Source: an uncultured Lachnospiraceae bacterium (lineage in GTDB: Bacteria; Bacillota; Clostridia; Lachnospirales; Lachnospiraceae). Taken from it: 64,000 nucleotides of DNA. The notes under the pieces were generated by a model. The model was not told the origin of the DNA, did no database searches, and was given only the letters and a program-made list of their open reading frames with translations. Numbering within the stretch: position 1 is the stretch's first letter; each line of letters starts with the position of its first letter. The translations under genes were made by a program, and so were the position numbers. The stretch is taken from NCBI GenBank assembly GCA_910578405.1, contig CAJTQO010000010.1, positions 27,120 to 91,119 of the forward strand. Direction: 5' to 3'. This document shows, piece after piece, positions 54,945 through 63,906 of this stretch.

Positions 54945-55133
54945 CGTCTTCCTCCGTTCCTCTGGCATCCAATCCCTCCTTCGACGCCTGCTTGTAAGTA
55001 TAACATACAACAGCCAAAATTGTCCAGCCTGTCCCCTCCCTGTCCGCCTGTCTGCCCGGTGACAGTGGCCTCCTGCCGCTTTTTTCGCTTTCTTGGGATG
55101 GCTTAGGCGCCGCCGCGTCCGCGCCTCCCAAAA

Positions 55134-56660
55134 CTACCCTTCCAATAATTCCACCCCTGCCGCGTCCCTGGCCACATCTCCCGTCTCACCGCTTAGCACT
55201 TTGGCAATCACATGGGCTAACGGCTCACAGGCATTCCATATTTCCTCCATTGTATTCGTCTGCGCCCCCAACTCCACCAACATACATTTTGCCCGCAGAT
55301 GCATATTGTAACGGTAAGCCTTCAAATAAATCCTTCTGGCCAGCCCCGGATAATATTCGTTGCACGCCACCTGCGCCTGAAAGGAAAAAGCCAGGTTATC
55401 GTTCACATAAGGGTTTTGCAAATAATCAATGTCCCCATTCTGCCGCGTCCTGCTTAGCCCGTTAAAAAACATAAACTGCGCCGTAGGCCGCCCCTGCAGT
55501 TCCACCATCAGTTTCTTCCCCTCCGGCACCGCATCCCGGTGCAGGTCAATCACCACCTCAATCGACGGATTCTCCGCCAGCAACTGCTCCAGGGCAGGCA
55601 GTGAATTGGAATAAGCATAGTCCCTGGCCTTTACGTCATATTCCCCGGTATGGTGCATCACCTGAAACCCATACTGCTCCCTCAGAATCTGCGCCAGATG
55701 CTCCCCCGCCCCTACAATCGTGGTGGAAGCATCCCCCGCCACCGAATCCACAAACCCCTCCTGAGAGTGTGTATGGTAAATCAAAATCTGCGGCTTTCCT
55801 TCCTCCTCCTTTTTTTCCACACGCATATCCCGGCCCAGCAAATTTTCCAGATTCAACTGCGCATCGGTAATCCTGGTGGTATTGTCAATGGCATAAAAAG
55901 CCGACACAATATCCTCATATTCCCGCACTTCATCCCACTGGTACTCATAGCTCTTTTCCTCCGCTTTGCAAAATTCCCCTTCCGTTTCCCCTTTTTGCGC
56001 CTCTTTCTCCGTCTTTCCTTCTCCTTGCCTTTTTTCGTCATCTGTTTTCCCTTCCCCTTCGGCCTTCCCGCCCTCCTTTGTTTCGGTTTCCCCTTCCGTT
56101 TTGGCCTCTCCTTTTCCATCGCCGTCTTTTTCTTCCCCTTCCGGGTTATGTAAACGGTTCTCCTCTAACATAGCGTTCTGCAAATCCCCGTCTATATGTA
56201 ACGCATCTTCCTTATATTCCAGTCCGTCCTCCCCCACATCCTTAAACTCTTCATCCATCCCCTCCTTGCGAATCAGCAGGTCATAAGTGTCTTCATCCTC
56301 TATGCTGGCACGGTCAGCCCCCTGCCCCTCACAGTATTGATACAAGGGCATGGCGGAAAGCAAAAAATCATAAAAAAAATGCACTGGCTCCATGGGCCTG
56401 CCTGTCTCCTCTTCCACAAAAGCAAATACAGGAAGGTATGTCCGCTTTGTTTCCTCCTGCATCCATAAAACCGCTTTTTTCCCAATAGGCTCCCCTTCCC
56501 TTCCCTTTTTCCCTGCAAACGCTCCGGCCAGGGCGCACAGGAGGGCCGCACCGGCCAACGCTGCCGCGCATATCCCCATAACCCTGTGCCTGAATTTGTC
56601 TTTTCTCCTGTCATTCCCGGAATACAACCGCCTCACCCCTCTGTCAAAGCAGACCGCCAA
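55134..56660 (-). CDS. spoIIP: Stage II sporulation protein P
   Basis: SpoIIP is an amidase and endopeptidase of the DMP complex that thins septal peptidoglycan during engulfment. The 508-residue protein has one membrane helix (residues ~27-50). Its catalytic domain has IYHTHSQEGF (zinc His), VIDLHRDA and VELGAQTNTMEE. A Lys/Glu/Gly-rich low-complexity stretch at about 172-235 (repeats of GEGKT/EGE) separates anchor and enzyme. It is downstream of gpr. Confidence 0.94.
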   Translation of the reverse strand: MAVCFDRGVRRLYSGNDRRKDKFRHRVMGICAAALAGAALLCALAGAFAGKKGREGEPIGKKAVLWMQEETKRTYLPVFAFVEEETGRPMEPVHFFYDFLLSAMPLYQYCEGQGADRASIEDEDTYDLLIRKEGMDEEFKDVGEDGLEYKEDALHIDGDLQNAMLEENRLHNPEGEEKDGDGKGEAKTEGETETKEGGKAEGEGKTDDEKRQGEGKTEKEAQKGETEGEFCKAEEKSYEYQWDEVREYEDIVSAFYAIDNTTRITDAQLNLENLLGRDMRVEKKEEEGKPQILIYHTHSQEGFVDSVAGDASTTIVGAGEHLAQILREQYGFQVMHHTGEYDVKARDYAYSNSLPALEQLLAENPSIEVVIDLHRDAVPEGKKLMVELQGRPTAQFMFFNGLSRTRQNGDIDYLQNPYVNDNLAFSFQAQVACNEYYPGLARRIYLKAYRYNMHLRAKCMLVELGAQTNTMEEIWNACEPLAHVIAKVLSGETGDVARDAAGVELLEG

Positions 56661-56740
56661 AGGCAGTCCGCCCTCTCTCTTTATGCCCCCAAAGCGCTAT
56701 GCCAAATGCCGCCCTAAGCCATTATATGCCGGAAACCCAT

Positions 56741-57607
56741 CTATAATTCCAGTGCATCGTTTAACGCATCACAAATGATATGACTAATTTGTTTAATCTG
56801 ATAGTCCACATCTTTGCTTGTCACATACATATTATTCAGTTCCGTCAGGTTGCCCGGCATCTGGCCCGCCGTCGCATCGTTGACAATGGTCGCCGCATCC
56901 ACCACGGTAGGAACGCCTATGGCAATCACCGGCACCTCCAGGCTTTCCCTGGTCAGGGCATTCCTGTGGTTTCCAACGCCGGAACCGGGATGGATGCCCG
57001 TATTGGTAATTTGCACCGTCCGGTTTAACCGCTTCGTACTCCGTGCGGCCAGTGCGTCCACAACAATAACCACATCCGGCTTTGTCTGCTCCACCACCCC
57101 CCGGATGATTTCTGCGCTTTCCATCCCGGTTTTGGCCATTACCCCTGGGACAATGCTGCTCACCATATGCATCCGCGATTTATTATACGCCGCCTTGCCA
57201 TATTCCTTCACCACATGCCGCGTCACAAACAGGTTATCCGCCACATGGGGGCCAAGCGCATCCGCGGTTACGTCCCTGTTGCCAAGCCCTACCACCAGAA
57301 TGGACTGCTCCTTATCAGCATTAGGGATGATACTCTTTAGCTGTTCCGCCAAAGCTGTGGAAATCTCCTGATGGTAATCCTCTTCCGGCTCAATCATGCC
57401 CGGGGCTTCCAAGGTAATATAAACTCCCATTGGCTTCCCCATTGCCTTTGCCCCGTTTTTAGATTCAATCACCACCCTGGTCACGCGGATCTCATTTTCC
57501 TTATCATAGCTTTCCTCCACCCTGACCCCACGGAGTTCCCCCTCCGCTTCTCCTATACCTTCCCTGGCTTCCAAAGCCAAATCTGTCCTTACCCGAAAAC
57601 AACTCAT
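56741..57607 (-). CDS. gpr: Germination protease GPR
   Basis: GPR degrades small acid-soluble spore proteins at germination. The 288-residue protein starts FRVRTDLALEA, the propeptide region of the zymogen. It has VVGLGNRDVTADALGP, GIHPGSGVGNHR and IAIGVPTVVDAATI. It demonstrates that the organism forms spores. It is divergent to rpsT, as in other Firmicutes. Confidence 0.96.
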   Translation of the reverse strand: MSCFRVRTDLALEAREGIGEAEGELRGVRVEESYDKENEIRVTRVVIESKNGAKAMGKPMGVYITLEAPGMIEPEEDYHQEISTALAEQLKSIIPNADKEQSILVVGLGNRDVTADALGPHVADNLFVTRHVVKEYGKAAYNKSRMHMVSSIVPGVMAKTGMESAEIIRGVVEQTKPDVVIVVDALAARSTKRLNRTVQITNTGIHPGSGVGNHRNALTRESLEVPVIAIGVPTVVDAATIVNDATAGQMPGNLTELNNMYVTSKDVDYQIKQISHIICDALNDALEL

Positions 57608-57871
57608 CTGTCCGCTCCCAAACCTTTTCTTTGTTTAATCTATGCAAGTAGAAATCTTTGTGCTAAAGCGCTACCGGACTGTCAGCTACAGTCCACTCCC
57701 CGCCGCCTGCCCGTCCTTGGCGTTCCATTTGCCTGGTTCCACCGCTTTTAAGGCGGTTTTCTTTCACAGAAGGCTCCAAAAAGCGGATAAAACGCCAAAG
57801 TCCGGCAGGCGGCGGGTGAAGGGCCGGTAACAACCGCTACTTATTTTTTGCAAAAATATATAAAATATGTA
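57608..57871. repeat. Inverted repeat in gpr-rpsT intergenic region
   Basis: Arms 57700-57724 and 57791-57815 pair over 20 of 25 bases (ccgccgcctgcc and ttggcgtt match). Between them, ACCGC/GCGGT with TTTTC forms a smaller terminator-like hairpin. A second short palindrome GGACTG/CAGTCC is at 57676-57694. No gene is visible here. Confidence 0.6.
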
Positions 57872-57900
57872 TTGACATACACAAGCACATATTTTACAAT
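57872..57900 (+). promoter_or_regulatory. Promoter of rpsT
   Basis: TTGACA (57872-57877), 17 bases, TACAAT (57895-57900); about 100 bases upstream of the start codon. Confidence 0.8.
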
Positions 57901-58007
57901 AATATACGTGTCTTACCATTAAAACGTCCGTGTCCGGCTTAATGGGACACAACAAAGAAATATTGACAGGAAATAAAATAGATATTATACGATAGGAGGT
58001 GTAAGTC

Positions 58008-58271
58008 TTGGCTAACATTAAATCTGCAAAGAAGAGGATTTTAGTTAACAAAAAGAGGGCAGAGAGGAATAAATCCATCCGTTCCAGCGTAAAAACAGCA
58101 ATCAAGAAAGTGAAAGTTGCAATTGACGCAAACGACAAAGCTGCTGCTTCCGCTGCATTATTAGCTGCCACTTCAGCAATTGACAAAGCTACTTCGAAAG
58201 GAATCTACCATAAGAATACCGCTTCCAGGAAAGTATCCCGTCTTGCTTTGGCTGTTAATAAGATGGCATAA
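58008..58271 (+). CDS. rpsT: 30S ribosomal protein S20
   Basis: An 87-residue basic, helical protein beginning ANIKSAKKRILVNKKRAERN, typical of S20, which binds 16S rRNA. The start codon is TTG with a strong AGGAGGTGT upstream. A TTG start is also used by Escherichia coli rpsT, where it takes part in autoregulation; a similar role here is inference. Confidence 0.97.
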   Translation: MANIKSAKKRILVNKKRAERNKSIRSSVKTAIKKVKVAIDANDKAAASAALLAATSAIDKATSKGIYHKNTASRKVSRLALAVNKMA

Positions 58272-58311
58272 TCTTTGACATATATACGAACAACGAAACA
58301 TTTTTCATAAA

Positions 58312-58347
58312 AGAACAACCCATACCGTCATGTGGATTGTTTTTTTA
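58312..58347 (+). terminator. Terminator after rpsT
   Basis: The arms aacaaccca and tggattgtt pair with one mismatch and are followed by TTTTTT. Confidence 0.7.
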
Positions 58348-58396
58348 TATTCTATCTATATTACCGGAGATTATACCGTACCGTGGTAAATCACCA

Positions 58397-58424
58397 AGAG
58401 TTTGCCGCAAGGCAAACTCTTTTT
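58397..58424 (+). terminator. Second terminator before the BlaI-like gene
   Basis: Perfect 10-bp stem agagtttgcc / ggcaaactct closed by a GCAA tetraloop, followed by TTTT. It separates rpsT from the next gene. Confidence 0.85.
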
Positions 58425-58523
58425 ACTTTATAGGAAACTGTGCCATTATGCGCTGCGGACTTTTTACTTTATGGAAAACTGCGTCGCCTGACGTATGATT
58501 CACGGAAAGAAGGTACGAATACT

Positions 58524-58967
58524 ATGGGAAAAAGACCTGACAAGGGTAAATTTCATCTGACAGCCCGTGAAATTGACATACTGCATCTTCTTTGGGAAGC
58601 CGGCAAACCTGTAAAAGCATCGGAACTGGCAAATAACCTATGCATATCAACCGTACATACCTCCCTTAAGGGCCTGATGGAACAGGGCTATGTGGAAGTG
58701 GCGGACTTTATCCAGAATGGCCCTTCCTATGCAAGGACTTTCCGCCCTACCATCGCCCGCAGGGAATTTGAACTGGATAACCTGGCCCAGTGTCTGTCAC
58801 GCAGAAACCTTTACGGAATCACCACTGCCGATTTCCTGGAGCTAATGCTGCAGGGCTTAGACCGTCAGACTATCTTAAAAGATTTGGATGAACTGGAACT
58901 GCTTATCCATGCCAAACGGGAAAAAATCCTTAACCAGACAGAGACTTTGCTTCCCAATGAAATTTAA
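58524..58967 (+). CDS. BlaI/MecI-like winged-helix regulator
   Basis: The ATG at 58524 (AGAAGGTACG upstream) gives 147 residues. The winged helix reads LTAREIDILHLLWEAGKPVKASELANNL and STVHTSLKGLMEQGYVEV, like BlaI/MecI repressors. No BlaR-type sensor is beside it, so the signal and target are unknown. It lies downstream of a strong terminator. Confidence 0.75.
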   Translation: MGKRPDKGKFHLTAREIDILHLLWEAGKPVKASELANNLCISTVHTSLKGLMEQGYVEVADFIQNGPSYARTFRPTIARREFELDNLAQCLSRRNLYGITTADFLELMLQGLDRQTILKDLDELELLIHAKREKILNQTETLLPNEI

Positions 58968-58986
58968 ATGAATGCAAAAATGGAAT

Positions 58987-59862
58987 TTATCTGTGATGTC
59001 CGGCGCCTCCATGATGCCCTCCATGGCTATGGGAGCTGCTTCCCCCACCGCCGCTGCGGCTCCCGCTGCCGGCTCCTGTCTGGATTTTCCGCTGCGTCAC
59101 CGTCCGGTGCAGCAGTATGTCTTCTTTCTTGTTTATGCACGGTTTCCCTCCGTTTACATAAGTAACGGCAGTTACCGTCTTCTTCCCTTCCCTGCCTTTC
59201 CAATGGATTGCCACAAAGAAAAGCATCGCCGCACATCCCATCCCAAAAGGAAACATCCAGGAAAGCATCGGCATATGCATTGCGTTTCCTGTCATATCAT
59301 GATAAACCCCTTCAATATAAGCCTTGTATGCTTTATAGGGATTTTTCTCCACATAGCGGTACACCTGGTCCAGCAAATGCTCCATTCTGGCCAGATTATA
59401 TTTTTCATCCGCTTTTCCCACTGTACACAGCCAGGTATACACATTCCCGTCCGCTTCCCGATGCCAGTTATCCACCAAAAGCACGCCATCCCCTATTGGC
59501 TTATTATACCCGAACCGATTCCCATCATAAAATTCTTCCGCATAAACCCTGACAAACTCCTCCCAAGGCACATTGGCCTCCCTTTCCCGCGCATATCCTT
59601 CCAGTGATTCGTCCAAAGTCACCAGAATGATGTCGCAGCCCGTCTGCCTCTCCCGTCTGGCAATCAACTGCCTTAGTTTCTCTTCCTCCTCCTCCGACAA
59701 CACTTCCCCATAATCAAACACACGCTCCCCGGTCAGACATTCCCCATTGCCGCGTCCTCCCGCGTCGGCGCTGCCATGCAGCAGCAAAATGCCCGCATAT
59801 ATCACAGCCAAAACCCCTACACAGAAAAAATGCCATCTGAAATAACGGAAATACCTGCCCAC
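58987..59862 (-). CDS. TPM-domain membrane protein with Gly/His-rich tail
   Basis: The 291-residue protein has an N-terminal hydrophobic helix (FFCVGVLAVIYAGILLLHG) and a TPM domain (VFDYGEVLSEEEEEKLRQLI, CDIILVTLDESLEG, GDGVLLVDN). A second helix (MLSWMFPFGMGCAAMLFFVAI) leads to a cytosolic tail rich in Gly, Ser and His. TPM domains act in repair or as envelope adaptors. The His tail could bind metal. It ends two bases before the zinc-ribbon gene stop. Confidence 0.8.
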   Translation of the reverse strand: MGRYFRYFRWHFFCVGVLAVIYAGILLLHGSADAGGRGNGECLTGERVFDYGEVLSEEEEEKLRQLIARRERQTGCDIILVTLDESLEGYAREREANVPWEEFVRVYAEEFYDGNRFGYNKPIGDGVLLVDNWHREADGNVYTWLCTVGKADEKYNLARMEHLLDQVYRYVEKNPYKAYKAYIEGVYHDMTGNAMHMPMLSWMFPFGMGCAAMLFFVAIHWKGREGKKTVTAVTYVNGGKPCINKKEDILLHRTVTQRKIQTGAGSGSRSGGGGSSSHSHGGHHGGAGHHR

Positions 59863-59863
59863 C

Positions 59864-60934
59864 CTATATCACCTCCACAATATGCGACAATAACGTAAAC
59901 GCCGCCCACACTAAGGCAAATACCGTACCGCTGTATGCCAATACCTTCTTTTTAGATACGGGTGCGACCCCTGCTATTTTTCCCGTCTGTCCGTTGATAT
60001 AAAATACATATTCCCTGCCTTGGTACTGATACCGATACCTCCATACCGGGAGCAGCGCGTGACAGACCCCCTTTCGGACAGCTTCCACCGCCTTATGTTC
60101 CTGCGCCAGCGTATGATAGCCCGTCACCGTTTCTTTAAGCAAACTCTCCGCATCTTTCCCTACCTTCCCCTCTGCCCGGCCTTCCAGTTCCCCTGCCTCC
60201 ATATTGTAGATTTCCCCATAGAAACCGGACATATAGTTTTCCGAAAACCCTTCCAACTGTCCATAATCAAAAGGCTCCATCAAATCCATCGCCTCATCCC
60301 CCATCTCAATGGAAGCATCCACCGGCACCTGGTCAAAATCCATATCCATATCCCGTTCCACCCGGTAATGGGACGTCTCCGTATATTCCGTACTTCCGCT
60401 CGTCCAAACGCGTATTTTCGTTCCTCTTCCGGAAAATCCGCAATGAACCTTATAATCATAGAGCCAAAAAGGGACATACATCCCTTTCATTTCTTCCAGC
60501 GTGGCTTCCGAGAGAAAGCTCTCCGGCGTAAAAATCCGGCTTTTAAACTCTTCCTTCATTTTTTTGACTACGCCTTCCTTCCCTATCTGAAACGGAAGAA
60601 TCCGCTGCGGACGGTACCTGCCGGATACCCTTTCGTCCAATATCACATAACTCCCACAATACGCACACTTGCAGGTAGAATTGTATTTCCCGATTTCCAG
60701 CGGCGCGCCACAATTGACGCATTCGGTAAGTCCCTCTTTCATCGTTTCCGCTTCCTGAGCCGCTCCGCCGACAGCCGCGGCATTCCCGTCCTGCGCCGCA
60801 TCCAGGCCGCCCATCCGTCCTGCGCCGCCCACACGCTCTTCACAGCCGGTTCCGTCACAATAAGGACAGAACATACCGCCGTGTTTTGGGCTATAGACCA
60901 TATTCCCGCCACAGTTCTGACATCTGAACAACAT
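59864..60934 (-). CDS. Zinc-ribbon membrane-anchored protein
   Basis: The start is ATG 60934 (GGAGGG upstream). The 356-residue protein has two four-cysteine ribbons: FRCQNCGG with FCPYCDG, and ECVNCGAP with CAYCGSY. An Ala/Gly-rich linker separates them. The rest has a conserved WLYDYKVHCGFSG region, and a C-terminal hydrophobic helix (VLAYSGTVFALVWAAFTLL) anchors it. Function unknown; it is paired with the TPM protein. Confidence 0.65.
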   Translation of the reverse strand: MLFRCQNCGGNMVYSPKHGGMFCPYCDGTGCEERVGGAGRMGGLDAAQDGNAAAVGGAAQEAETMKEGLTECVNCGAPLEIGKYNSTCKCAYCGSYVILDERVSGRYRPQRILPFQIGKEGVVKKMKEEFKSRIFTPESFLSEATLEEMKGMYVPFWLYDYKVHCGFSGRGTKIRVWTSGSTEYTETSHYRVERDMDMDFDQVPVDASIEMGDEAMDLMEPFDYGQLEGFSENYMSGFYGEIYNMEAGELEGRAEGKVGKDAESLLKETVTGYHTLAQEHKAVEAVRKGVCHALLPVWRYRYQYQGREYVFYINGQTGKIAGVAPVSKKKVLAYSGTVFALVWAAFTLLSHIVEVI

Positions 60935-60957
60935 AGTTCTTTTCCCTCCTGCCTCTG

Positions 60958-62043
60958 TCAGCAAACAATCCGGTCCCTGCCGGATTCTTTTCCCTGATAC
61001 AATTTTCTGTCCGCATCGCTAATCATATCGTCCATGCTGTTTTGGAAATCGTATTCACTTAACCCAAAGGTCATTGTTACTTTTATCCTCTTCCCCTGGT
61101 ACGCAATCTCCATCTGCTTTATTTGCTCCCGCACCTCTTCCAGAAGCCGCAATGCCTCTTTTCCATTTCTGTTGGAAAAAGCAAAAAGAAATTCTTCCCC
61201 GCCCCAGCGGCTCACTTCCCCATACTTTCCCAAATGCTCCCGGAAAAGGGAAGCCAGGCTTTTCAACACCAAATCCCCGCACTCATGCCCATATGTATCA
61301 TTGACCTTTTTAAAATAATCAATATCCCCTATCGCAACGGACAGGCAACTCACCTTCCGCTTCCTATAGTCCTCCGCCACCTTTTCCAAATGTCCATTCA
61401 TGCTGCGCCGGTTCCACAGCCCGGTAAGGGGATCAATGGAAGCAAGCCTGTGCAGCTTCTCATTGTACTGTATCAGCTTTTGCTCCATTTCCTGGGAGTC
61501 CTTAGTGAATACCATCAGGATAACCGATATATTCACAAAAATAAATGTCGTATTAATCACCTGGAACACAACGCTTGGGCCGGCTCCCAGGAAACTATTC
61601 GGCTCATACAAAAGCGTATAAACATACAGCAAAAGCCTCAGGGCGCAGGCAAGCCCCCCAATCGCCGTTTTCCATACAATTCCCTTATAACATACGGTAA
61701 AGGACAGCACTACCAGCACAAAAATAAAATGCTGCGCCCCACAGTCCCATCCGAATTCCCATACAAACCCAACCACCCAGCACACCATAATAATATGGGA
61801 TACCACCACTGCCAGTTTGGTCTTGTTCAAATAAGTGGTATAAAAAGCCCCACTAAAGGCACAGAAACATGGCACACACCAAGCTGCCAGCCACCTGCGC
61901 CCCAATAAGAAAAAAGCACAGAAAAGGCATAAAAAATAAATGCACATAGTAATTGCATTCAGCCTTAAAATCACAGAGACTTTCTTTGTCTCATTTTCAT
62001 TTTCCACATCCCGAAATATGATTTCCTTCCAATACTGAAACAT
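60958..62043 (-). CDS. Diguanylate cyclase with membrane sensor
   Basis: From ATG 62043 the 361-residue protein has about six membrane helices and a GGDEF domain with DPLTGLWNRRSM, GDIDYFKKVNDTYGHECGD and active site RWGGEEF. The product-inhibition RxxD site upstream of GGEEF is missing. It probably makes cyclic-di-GMP in response to a membrane signal. It overlaps the next gene region by a few bases in longer frames. Confidence 0.9.
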   Translation of the reverse strand: MFQYWKEIIFRDVENENETKKVSVILRLNAITMCIYFLCLFCAFFLLGRRWLAAWCVPCFCAFSGAFYTTYLNKTKLAVVVSHIIMVCWVVGFVWEFGWDCGAQHFIFVLVVLSFTVCYKGIVWKTAIGGLACALRLLLYVYTLLYEPNSFLGAGPSVVFQVINTTFIFVNISVILMVFTKDSQEMEQKLIQYNEKLHRLASIDPLTGLWNRRSMNGHLEKVAEDYRKRKVSCLSVAIGDIDYFKKVNDTYGHECGDLVLKSLASLFREHLGKYGEVSRWGGEEFLFAFSNRNGKEALRLLEEVREQIKQMEIAYQGKRIKVTMTFGLSEYDFQNSMDDMISDADRKLYQGKESGRDRIVC

Positions 62044-62247
62044 GCCGCCCCTCCGGAACCGGCTGCTTTTCCCTGCAGCCCTCTCCCTTATACTGACATT
62101 ATATCCCAATTACCGCCGATTGGCAATATGCCGCAAAAACTGCCTGCGCAAATCCATTTTCCTGGGCGCTGTCCACTTCCAGCGCCACTCTCGTTAGCTT
62201 TTCCGTCCAAGCCCTTCCACGCTTCCGGCTAAGGAAAGAATATACGC

Positions 62248-63771
62248 TCACTCCCCGCCTTCCGCTCCGGTTACATCCGTCCCATCCGCGCCTTCCCCTC
62301 CGGCCACGTCCGTCCCATCTGCTCCATCCGCTCCGGCCACGTCCGTTCCGTCCCCGCTTTCCCCTCCGGTTGCGTCCGTCTCTGCAGCGCCCTGCTCCTC
62401 TGCGCCTGCCTCCTGGCCAGCGTCCATCACATCCACCACATTCCCTTCCGTATCAATCCTATCCCGCAATTTGACACGGTAAATCCTTTTAAGCGACTCA
62501 TTAATCCGTTCTTCGGCAATCACGCCTTCCTGGACAGCTTGCAGCACCCCCTGGTATGCCTGTTCAAAATCCTCCGGCATCAACACCATATCCGCCCCCG
62601 CCTTCAGAGCCTGGACTGCCGCGTCCCCGGCCGCATAATACTCGGTAATGGCTCCCATATTCATGGCATCGGTGATAACAATTCCGTTGTATCCCAATTC
62701 CCCGCGCAATAAACTCGTCACCACTTCCTCAGACAAAGAACATGGCGTATTGTCCCCTACCACATTCGGCGCCGACACATGGCTTATCATTATAAAATCC
62801 GCTCCCGCTTCAATTCCTGCTTGAAAAGCCGGGAATTCCGACGCGCGCAGTTCCTCCAGATTTTTCTCCAAAACAGCCATGCCTTCATGGGTGTCTTCTC
62901 CCACGGAGCCTATCCCCGGAAAATGTTTCAGACAGGCGCTTACCCCCATCTCCTGGATTCCATTCACCGCAGCGGCCGCCATCCCCCCCACCAGGGCAGG
63001 ATCACTGCCAAAGGAACGTTTCCCGATTGCCGAATTGCCCGAATCCCCCACTACATCCGCCACCGGGGCAAAGTCCACGTTCAGCCCAAGGTCGCACAGA
63101 TAAAACCCAATCTCTTTCCCTGCATTGTAAGCCGCCATTGTATCCCCGCTTGCTCCGATATCCGCCATATCGCCTACTTCATTCACTTCAATATTGCTGT
63201 TTCCGATACGCCGTACCGCCCCTCCTTCTTCATCCACTGCAAGAAACATCGGATACTCTGGCCTCATCCCCATAGTATTGGAAAGCATCTGCGTAAACTG
63301 GTCTTTATCAATAATATTCTGTTCAAAATATACAAAGCCGCCCACCGGATATCTGTCCAGCGCCTCCTTCGTCCCATCCCCTGCCTGGATTGCCTGGGAT
63401 ACCCCGGTAATGGCTTCCGGAGCAATAATAAACAGCCCAGCCACCTTATCTTCCAATGGCATATTTTCTATGGACGACGCCACCATCTCTTCCAGCCAGT
63501 CCACGTCTTCCTGCGGCGTTTCCACCGAAACTGGCGGCTCAATAATCGTCCCTTCCTCATCTTCCATCTGCTCTAACTGCTCCGCCAGTTCATCCGCCTG
63601 CTTTTTCTCCGCCATCATTTTCGTCAGCACCCGGATTCCTGACACAGCGCCTACCACAATTGCGGCAAAAAATATTACAACCACTATATATGCAATAATC
63701 TGGTTGCGTATTCTCCTCCTTCTTCTGTACAATCGCTTTTCCATATCGTCAAAATCTCTTTTTTTTCCCAT
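62248..63771 (-). CDS. Membrane-anchored GH3 beta-N-acetylhexosaminidase-like enzyme
   Basis: The 507-residue protein has an N-terminal membrane helix (QIIAYIVVVIFFAAIVVGAVSGI), then a GH3 domain with AVDEEGGAVRRI, the KHFPGIGSVGEDTHEG motif (His-Asp dyad of NagZ-type) and nucleophile region VITDAMNMGAI. It probably removes GlcNAc from wall peptidoglycan fragments outside the cell. A Gly/Asp/Ala/Thr-rich tail with a repeated GADGTDVAG-like unit occupies the last ~55 residues. Confidence 0.9.
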   Translation of the reverse strand: MGKKRDFDDMEKRLYRRRRRIRNQIIAYIVVVIFFAAIVVGAVSGIRVLTKMMAEKKQADELAEQLEQMEDEEGTIIEPPVSVETPQEDVDWLEEMVASSIENMPLEDKVAGLFIIAPEAITGVSQAIQAGDGTKEALDRYPVGGFVYFEQNIIDKDQFTQMLSNTMGMRPEYPMFLAVDEEGGAVRRIGNSNIEVNEVGDMADIGASGDTMAAYNAGKEIGFYLCDLGLNVDFAPVADVVGDSGNSAIGKRSFGSDPALVGGMAAAAVNGIQEMGVSACLKHFPGIGSVGEDTHEGMAVLEKNLEELRASEFPAFQAGIEAGADFIMISHVSAPNVVGDNTPCSLSEEVVTSLLRGELGYNGIVITDAMNMGAITEYYAAGDAAVQALKAGADMVLMPEDFEQAYQGVLQAVQEGVIAEERINESLKRIYRVKLRDRIDTEGNVVDVMDAGQEAGAEEQGAAETDATGGESGDGTDVAGADGADGTDVAGGEGADGTDVTGAEGGE

Positions 63772-63800
63772 ATATCTCTCCCTGAAAACAATATATAGCT

Positions 63801-63829
63801 ATCATAACCTATCTTTTTGGATTTTTCCA
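63801..63829 (-). promoter_or_regulatory. Possible promoter of the GH3 gene
   Basis: Minus strand TGGAAA (63824-63829), 17 bases, TATGAT (63801-63806), about 30 bases before the ribosome site. Confidence 0.45.
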
Positions 63830-63906
63830 CACAAAAATATGGAATCCGACATAAAATATAAATTTGCCTGTTATAAGGCATACTATGGATGAAAATCACT
63901 GCAAAA

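Noticed and set aside
60020..60997. Long plus-strand ORF
   Set aside because: It is antisense to the zinc-ribbon gene, which has clear motifs and ribosome site.
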